A DNA stretch of 64,000 nt from Kaistia adipata DSM 17808 (GTDB lineage Bacteria > Pseudomonadota > Alphaproteobacteria > Rhizobiales > Kaistiaceae), in assembly GCF_000423225.1 (NCBI RefSeq), contig NZ_KE383991.1, positions 754,217-818,216 of the forward strand. Direction: 5' to 3'. Positions within the stretch are counted from its first letter, which is position 1. Each line of letters opens with the position of its first letter. Of the stretch, positions 58,830 through 64,000 are shown one piece after another. The position numbers and the translations under genes were made by a program. A model generated the notes under the pieces. That model had not been told where the DNA came from and ran no database searches. It saw only the letters and a program-made list of their open reading frames with translations.

Positions 58830-61800
58830 ATGGCGCAGTGGGACTTCTGGATCGATCGGGGCGGCACCTTCACCGATATCGTCGCCCGCGATCCCGAGGG
58901 CCGCATCCGCGCCCACAAGCTGCTTTCCGAAAATCCCGGCGCCTATCGCGACGCGGCGGTGCAGGGCATCCGCGAGCTGATCGGCGTCGCCCCCGGCGCG
59001 CTGATCCCGCCAGGGCTGATCGACACCGTCAAGATGGGCACGACGGTCGCCACCAACGCGCTGCTGGAGCGCAAGGGCGACCGCACGCTGCTGCTCATCA
59101 CCAGGGGGTTTCGCGATGCGCTCGCCATCGGCTACCAGGCGCGGCCCGACATCTTCGCCAAGAGGATCGTCAAGCCGGAGCTGCTCTACGAGCGCGTCGT
59201 CGAGGTCGACGAACGGGTCCGCGTCGACGGCGCGATCGAGGCGGCGCCGGATCTCGCCGCCGTCGAGGCGGCGTTGCAGGCAGCCTATGATGACGGCATC
59301 CGCGCCGTCGCCATCGTCTTCATGCATGCCTGGAAATATCCGGCGCACGAAGCCGAAGTCGCGACCGTCGCCGAAAAAGTCGGTTTCCCGCAGATCTCGG
59401 TCAGCCACCGCGTCTCGCCGCTGATGAAGCTGGTCGGACGTGGCGACACCACGGTCGTCGACGCCTATCTCTCGCCGATCCTGCGCCGTTATGTCGAACA
59501 GGTGGCGGGGGAGCTCGGGGCGTCTTCGAAGGAGCCGGCGCTGCTACCCCCCTCTCCAACTCTCCCCCACAAGGGGGGAGAGAGCCCGACGGTGCATGGC
59601 ATCGACGTCGCGGCAGCCGAGACCGAAAAGCCCTCCCCCCTTGTGGGGGAGGGTTGGGTGGGGGGTACCACCTCCCAAGCCACAGAAACCCCTCCCTCCC
59701 CGCGCCTGATGTTCATGATGTCATCAGGCGGGCTGACGGCGGCGGAACTGTTCCAGGGCAAGGACGCCATCCTCTCCGGCCCGGCCGGCGGCGTCGTCGC
59801 GGCGGTGGAGACGGCGCGACAAGCGGGCTTCGGCCAGGTGATCGGCTTCGACATGGGCGGCACCTCGACCGACGTCTCGCATTATGACGGCGCCTATGAG
59901 CGCTCCTTCGAGACCGAGGTGGCGGGCGTGCGCATGCGCGCGCCGATGATGCGCATCCACACCGTCGCGGCCGGTGGCGGCTCGATCCTGCATTTCGAGG
60001 CCGGGCGTTTTCGCGTCGGCCCGGATTCGGCGGGTGCCGATCCGGGTCCTGCCGGCTACCGGCGCGGCGGGCCGCTCACCGTCACCGACGCCAACATCAT
60101 GACCGGCAAGCTGCGCCCGGAGCATTTTCCGAGAATCTTCGGACCGGGCCGCGACCAGCCGCTCGACGCGGAAGCCGTGCGGGCCGGCTTCGCGGCGCTC
60201 GCGGCCGAGATCGGCGACGGGCGCAGCGCGGAGGAGATCGCCGACGGCTTCCTCAAGGTCGCCGTCGCCAACATGGCGAATGCGATCAAGAAGATTTCGG
60301 TCCAGCGCGGCTATGACGTCACCGACTATGCGCTGAACTGTTTTGGCGGCGCCGGCGGCCAGCACGCCTGCATGGTCGCCGACGCGCTCGGCATGAAGAC
60401 GGTGCTGATCCACCCCTTCTCCGGCATCCTCTCCGCCTATGGCATGGGCCTCGCCGACATCCGCGCCGGCCGCAGCCGGGCAATCGTGAAGCCGCTCGCC
60501 GACGCGGCCCTGCCGGCGCTGCATGCCGAGGCAGAGGCGCTATCGGGCGAAGTCCGTGCCGAACTGGCGCAGCAGGGCGTCGAGGCGGCCGAGATCTCCG
60601 TCCGCGCGCACCTCCGCTATGACGGCACCGACACGCCGATCCCGGTCGAGGCGCTCGACCGGCCGAACGGCGCCTGGCTATCCATCCCGGCCATCCGCGA
60701 CGCCTTCGAGGCGGCGCACAAAAAGCAGTTCGGCTTCGTCTTCGAGATGAAGGCGATCGTCGTCGAGAGCCTCGAGGTCGAGGCGGTCGGCGGCGGCGCG
60801 GCGATCGAGGAGCCGGAGGCCGACGCGCCGGAGAGCCGGCCCGAACCCTCGGACCACGTCGCGATCTTCTCCGAGGGCGCGGCGCATGAGGCCGGCATCT
60901 TCCGCCGCGAGGACCTTGCGCGCGGCGCCGTCGTCGCCGGCCCGGCGCTTGTCATCGAGCCGCACCAGACCATCGTCGTCGAGCCCGGCTGGCAGGCGCG
61001 GATCACCGGCCGCGACCATGTCGTGCTGGCCCGGATCGCGCCGATCGCCCGCAACCACGCGATCGGCACCGAGGCCGATCCGGTGATGCTGGAGGTGTTC
61101 AACAACCTCTTCATGTCGATCGCCGAGCAGATGGGGCTGACGCTGCAGAACACGGCGCATTCGGTCAACATCAAGGAGCGGCTCGATTTCTCCTGCGCCG
61201 TCTTCGACCATTCGGGCGCCCTGATCGCCAACGCGCCGCATATTCCGGTGCATCTCGGCTCGATGGACCGCTCGGTCGAGACGATCATCGAACTGAACCG
61301 GGGCACGATGCGGCCGGGCGACGTCTATGCGCTGAACGCGCCCTATAATGGCGGCACGCATCTCCCCGACATCACCATCGTCTCGCCGGTTTTCGACGAT
61401 CGGGGCGACGAAATCCTGTTCTTCGTCGCGAGCCGCGGCCACCACGCCGATGTCGGCGGCACGGCGCCCGGCTCGATGACGCCGCGCGCCACGACGGTCG
61501 ACGAGGAAGGCGTGCTGATCGACAATTTCAAGCTCGTCGACCAGGGCCGTTTTCGCGAAGCCGAGCTGGTCGAGCTCCTGACCGACCACCCATACCCCGT
61601 CCGCAACCTCGCCCAGAACATCGCCGACCTGAAGGCGCAGATCGCCGCCAACGAGAAGGGCGTGCAGGAACTCCGCAAGATGGTCGAGCATTTCGGGCTC
61701 GGCGTCGTCACCGCCTATATGGGCCACGTGCAGGACAACGCCGCCGAGAGCGTCCGCCGCGTGCTCGGCCGGCTCCGCGACAGCGACTTCGCGGTCGAGA

Positions 61801-62621
61801 CCGACCAGGGCGCGGTCATCCGGGTGAAGATCACCGTCGACCGCGACAGGCGCGAGGCCGTCGTCGACTTCACCGGAACCTCGCCGCAGCAGCCGACCAA
61901 TTTCAACGCGCCGGAACCCGTCACCCGCGCGGCCGTGCTCTACGCCTTCCGCGTCATGGTCGAGGGCGACATCCCGATGAATGCCGGCTGCCTGCGACCG
62001 ATCCGCATCGTCATTCCCGAGGGCTCGATGCTGGCGCCGCGCTATCCGGCCGCCGTCGTCGCCGGCAATGTCGAGACCAGCCAACAGGTGACCAACGCGC
62101 TGTTCGGCGTCTTCGGCGCGCTCGCCGCGTCTGAGGGCACGATGAACAACCTGACCTTCGGCAACCAGACCTACCAGTATTACGAGACGCTCTGCTCCGG
62201 CGCGCCGGCCGGCATCCTCAATGACGGCACCGGCTTCGACGGCGCCGACGGCGTGCATGTGCACATGACCAATTCGCGCCTGACCGATCCGGAAGTGCTG
62301 GAGTTCCGCTTCCCCGTGCTGCTGGAGGATTTCCACATCCGCCAAGGATCGGGCGGGCGTGGAAAATGGTCGGCCGGCGGCGGCACCAAGCGGACGATCC
62401 GGTTTCTCGAAGCGATGGAATGCGCCATCCTCGCCTCGCATCGAAGCATCGCGCCGCACGGCCTCGACGGCGGCGAGCCCGGCCAGCTCGGCCGGACCGA
62501 GGTGCGCCGCAACGACGGCACGATCGAGACGCTAAGGGGCTGCGACCAGACCGTGCTCGCCGCCGGCGAGGCCGTGATCGTCACGACACCCACCGGCGGC
62601 GGATTCGGGAGGGCGGGCTGA
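58830..62621 (+). CDS. 5-oxoprolinase / hydantoinase A+B fusion protein carrying an in-frame repeat insertion
   Basis: ATP-dependent opening of 5-oxo-L-proline (to glutamate) or of a hydantoin, in the cytoplasm. It has 1263 residues and includes HyuA N-terminal ([20 protein letters not shown], about 8-200), HyuA core ([50 protein letters not shown]) and HyuB ([20 protein letters not shown] to the end). The fused order matches eukaryotic OPLAH and bacterial single-chain homologues. GAGGG lies seven bases before the ATG. Residues about 239-280 ([15 protein letters not shown] and [13 protein letters not shown]) come from a palindromic repeat inserted in frame in a loop (see 59545-59667). It follows the M19 dipeptidase gene. 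Confidence 0.93.
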   Translation: MAQWDFWIDRGGTFTDIVARDPEGRIRAHKLLSENPGAYRDAAVQGIRELIGVAPGALIPPGLIDTVKMGTTVATNALLERKGDRTLLLITRGFRDALAIGYQARPDIFAKRIVKPELLYERVVEVDERVRVDGAIEAAPDLAAVEAALQAAYDDGIRAVAIVFMHAWKYPAHEAEVATVAEKVGFPQISVSHRVSPLMKLVGRGDTTVVDAYLSPILRRYVEQVAGELGASSKEPALLPPSPTLPHKGGESPTVHGIDVAAAETEKPSPLVGEGWVGGTTSQATETPPSPRLMFMMSSGGLTAAELFQGKDAILSGPAGGVVAAVETARQAGFGQVIGFDMGGTSTDVSHYDGAYERSFETEVAGVRMRAPMMRIHTVAAGGGSILHFEAGRFRVGPDSAGADPGPAGYRRGGPLTVTDANIMTGKLRPEHFPRIFGPGRDQPLDAEAVRAGFAALAAEIGDGRSAEEIADGFLKVAVANMANAIKKISVQRGYDVTDYALNCFGGAGGQHACMVADALGMKTVLIHPFSGILSAYGMGLADIRAGRSRAIVKPLADAALPALHAEAEALSGEVRAELAQQGVEAAEISVRAHLRYDGTDTPIPVEALDRPNGAWLSIPAIRDAFEAAHKKQFGFVFEMKAIVVESLEVEAVGGGAAIEEPEADAPESRPEPSDHVAIFSEGAAHEAGIFRREDLARGAVVAGPALVIEPHQTIVVEPGWQARITGRDHVVLARIAPIARNHAIGTEADPVMLEVFNNLFMSIAEQMGLTLQNTAHSVNIKERLDFSCAVFDHSGALIANAPHIPVHLGSMDRSVETIIELNRGTMRPGDVYALNAPYNGGTHLPDITIVSPVFDDRGDEILFFVASRGHHADVGGTAPGSMTPRATTVDEEGVLIDNFKLVDQGRFREAELVELLTDHPYPVRNLAQNIADLKAQIAANEKGVQELRKMVEHFGLGVVTAYMGHVQDNAAESVRRVLGRLRDSDFAVETDQGAVIRVKITVDRDRREAVVDFTGTSPQQPTNFNAPEPVTRAAVLYAFRVMVEGDIPMNAGCLRPIRIVIPEGSMLAPRYPAAVVAGNVETSQQVTNALFGVFGALAASEGTMNNLTFGNQTYQYYETLCSGAPAGILNDGTGFDGADGVHVHMTNSRLTDPEVLEFRFPVLLEDFHIRQGSGGRGKWSAGGGTKRTIRFLEAMECAILASHRSIAPHGLDGGEPGQLGRTEVRRNDGTIETLRGCDQTVLAAGEAVIVTTPTGGGFGRAG
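59545..59667. repeat. Palindromic repeat inserted in frame in the oxoprolinase gene, family D
   Basis: Left arm 59545-59580 (starting TACCCCCCTCTCCAACTCTC) and right arm 59633-59667 (ending GGTTGGGTGGGGGGTA) are nearly exact complements, and each contains CCCCCACAAGGGGG-type sequence. The two arms and a 52-base interior make 123 bases, exactly 41 codons with no stop. Such repeats are normally intergenic in this order. The translation is Pro/Gly/Glu-rich, quite unlike the flanking domain. Confidence 0.85.
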
Positions 62622-62623
62622 GA

Positions 62624-62753
62624 CCTTCACCTCTCCCATCGGGAGAGGTCGACGGCCGAAGGCCGGCGGGTGAGGGGTTCAGGCCTCACTGGAGAGATCC
62701 CATCCCCTCACCCGGAGCTTCGCTCCGACCTCTCCCTCTGGGAGAGGTGAAGG
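62624..62753. repeat. Paired palindromic repeat after the oxoprolinase gene, family A
   Basis: A 130-base element whose arms (CCTTCACCTCTCCCA... and ...GGGAGAGGTGAAGG) face each other. Each arm contains the CTCTCCC/GGGAGAG stem, then a private hairpin (GACGGCCGAAGGCCGGC on the left, GGAGCTTCGCTCC on the right), then GGGTGAGGGG / CCCCTCACCC. It lies between the stops of the convergent oxoprolinase and MDR genes. The core is the same as in the palindrome at 2242-2272. Confidence 0.85.
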
Positions 62754-62763
62754 AGTGCCCCCC

Positions 62764-63771
62764 CTACCAGCCCTCGACCACCGTCTTGCCGATCGAGCGG
62801 CCGCTTTCGACGAGCTGATGCACGTCGCGCAGCGTCGCCGCGTTGATCGGCCTGACGCGGTTGGTCAGCGTCGTGCGGATCTTGCCCGCCTCGACGAGCC
62901 CCGCCACCTCGTTCAGCAGCTTGTGCTGCTCGATCATGTCGGCCGTCTGGTGCACGGGCCGGGTGAACATCGATTCCCAATGGATGCCGACGGCCTTGCC
63001 CTTGAACGGCACGATGTCGAGCGCCGGCATGTCGTCGATGACGCCGACACGGCCCTGCGGCGCGACCAGCTTCTGGATCGCCGGCCAGTGGTGAATGGTC
63101 TGGGTCAGCGCCAGCACGATGTCGACGGCCGGGACGCCGATCCGCGCCACCTCCTCGGCGAGCGGCTTCCTGTGGTCGACGACGTGATGCGCGCCGAGGC
63201 CCTTCACCCAGTCGACCGTCTCCGGCCGCGAGGCGGTGGCGATGACCGTCAGGTCGGTCAGGGCGCGGGCGAGCTGGATCGCCATCGAACCGACGCCGCC
63301 GGCGCCGCCGACGACGAGCAGCGAGCGCTGGTCCGCGCCCTTGCCCTTCCGCACGCCGATCCGGTCGAACAGCAGCTCGTAGGCCGTGATGGTGGTGAGC
63401 GGCAGCGCGGCTGCCTCGGCGAAATCGAGCGTCGCCGGCATGCGGCCGACGATGCGCTCGTCGACCAGATGGTATTCGGCATTGGTGCCGGGCCGGTCGA
63501 TGGTGCCGGCGTAGTAGACGCGGTCACCCGGCTTGAACAGGGTCACCGCCGTGCCGACGGCGTCGACGATGCCGGCGGCGTCGTAGCCGAGCACGCGCGG
63601 CGTGTCGGATCCGGCTCGGGCGCGGACCTTGGTATCGACCGGATTGACCGACACCGCCTCGACGCGGACGCGCAGGTCGCGCGGCCCGGGCTCCGGCAGG
63701 GGTAGCGTCAGGTCGACGAGCGCATTGGGGTCGGTGGCGGGAAGCGAGGCGGTGAAGGCGATGGCGCGCAT
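62764..63771 (-). CDS. Zinc-type alcohol dehydrogenase-like / quinone oxidoreductase (MDR superfamily)
   Basis: NADPH-dependent oxidoreductase of the quinone-oxidoreductase branch. The ATG at 63771 (MRAIAFTASLPATDPNALVD) has GGAG six bases upstream; 335 residues. The GroES-like domain shows SVNPVDTKVRARAG, VLGYDAAGIVDAVG and FKPGDRVYYAGT; the nucleotide site is LLVVGGAGGVGSMAIQLAR, and LGAHHVVDHRKPL follows. The cysteines of true zinc alcohol dehydrogenases are absent, as expected for QOR/ZADH-type proteins. It is divergent from an HxlR regulator, a common pairing for redox-stress genes. Confidence 0.92.
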   Translation of the reverse strand: MRAIAFTASLPATDPNALVDLTLPLPEPGPRDLRVRVEAVSVNPVDTKVRARAGSDTPRVLGYDAAGIVDAVGTAVTLFKPGDRVYYAGTIDRPGTNAEYHLVDERIVGRMPATLDFAEAAALPLTTITAYELLFDRIGVRKGKGADQRSLLVVGGAGGVGSMAIQLARALTDLTVIATASRPETVDWVKGLGAHHVVDHRKPLAEEVARIGVPAVDIVLALTQTIHHWPAIQKLVAPQGRVGVIDDMPALDIVPFKGKAVGIHWESMFTRPVHQTADMIEQHKLLNEVAGLVEAGKIRTTLTNRVRPINAATLRDVHQLVESGRSIGKTVVEGW

Positions 63772-63863
63772 GGCGGGCTCCGTTTTCTGGACCCGCGCGT
63801 GGCGGGCTGAAACATCGCATTTCGGCCATATTGACGCCCGGCGCAAGAATGCACAATTTGGGC

Positions 63864-63890
63864 CCATAGTGACCGTTTGGATACTATTGG
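63864..63890. promoter_or_regulatory. Candidate operator between the MDR and HxlR genes
   Basis: CCATAGT (63864-63870) and ACTATTGG (63883-63890) form a near-complementary inverted repeat, with one extra base, just before the HxlR ribosome-binding site. On the minus strand TTGTGC and CAATAT, 17 bases apart at about 63826-63854, may be the MDR promoter. HxlR proteins usually control the adjacent divergent gene. Confidence 0.4.
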
Positions 63891-63898
63891 AGAGAGCC

Positions 63899-64000
63899 AT
63901 GAGCCCGGAGACGCCGGCGGACTACGAGAAATGCGCCGTCGAGACGACGCTGGAGCTGATCGACGGCAAGTGGAAGGGCGTGGTGCTGTTCCATCTGCTC
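63899..64000 (+). CDS. HxlR-family transcriptional regulator, 3' end cut by window
   Basis: Winged-helix regulator of the HxlR/MarR-like group. Only the first 34 codons are present. The start ATG at 63899 has GGAGAGA just upstream. The visible part (MSPETPADYEKCAVETTLEL then IDGKWKGVVLFHLL) has the family opening: a conserved Cys that can sense oxidants or electrophiles, ETTLELI, and the GKWK motif at the start of the DNA-binding domain. It is divergent from the MDR oxidoreductase gene. Confidence 0.85.
   Translation, partial: MSPETPADYEKCAVETTLELIDGKWKGVVLFHLL

Overview
The window is GC-rich, densely coded chromosomal DNA from an alphaproteobacterium, most likely an order Hyphomicrobiales (Rhizobiales) member. 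The reasons are a complete alphaproteobacterial division and cell-wall (dcw) cluster running from mraZ to ftsZ and lpxC, the order rnpB-mraZ, a class A RNase P RNA, an FtsZ with a long Pro/Gln-rich linker, and several families of palindromic intergenic repeats of the kind common in this order. The genus cannot be settled from the sequence alone.

Layout. 1-8.8 kb: 3' part of a UvrD/PcrA helicase, a GNAT acetyltransferase, prmA, two structured repeats, an acetyl-CoA hydrolase/succinate CoA-transferase family gene, a 72-residue unknown protein, an aminopeptidase P and a secreted PRC-barrel protein. 8.9-12.1 kb: a small minus-strand group of an IspD/TarI-like cytidylyltransferase, a sulfatase/phosphoglycerol-transferase-fold protein and a GT2 glycosyltransferase, which looks like a surface-glycan module. 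12.4-19.5 kb: an SDR oxidoreductase, ligA, a Bcr/CflA-type MFS exporter, a covalent-flavin oxidase and a siderophore-interacting protein.

19.6-44.8 kb: the core region, all on the minus strand. In transcription order it reads: DjlA-like chaperone, AmiD-like amidase, lytic transglycosylase, rnpB, then mraZ-rsmH-ftsL-ftsI-murE-murF-mraY-murD-ftsW-murG-murC, a terminator, ddl-ftsQ-ftsA-ftsZ, a terminator, and lpxC-bamD-recN. Many genes overlap by 1-4 bases. Four spaced TGGG-type boxes lie exactly over a promoter upstream of mraZ, which fits MraZ autoregulation. A CtrA-like box sits upstream of ddl. No murB lies between murC and ddl, where relatives normally carry it.

44.9-56.2 kb: a minus-strand catabolic cluster with a hydantoin racemase-like protein, two ABC permeases, a Tat-type solute-binding protein, an ABC ATPase, a HyuA-like ATPase, two DUF917 paralogues and a large MalT-like LuxR regulator. 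It probably imports and degrades a hydantoin-like or related cyclic amide. An 18-bp perfect palindrome lies upstream. 56.6-64 kb: a nitroreductase, an M19 dipeptidase and a full-length 5-oxoprolinase-type protein on the plus strand. The oxoprolinase gene carries a palindromic repeat inserted in frame. Then come another paired repeat, an MDR-family quinone oxidoreductase and the start of a divergent HxlR-type regulator.
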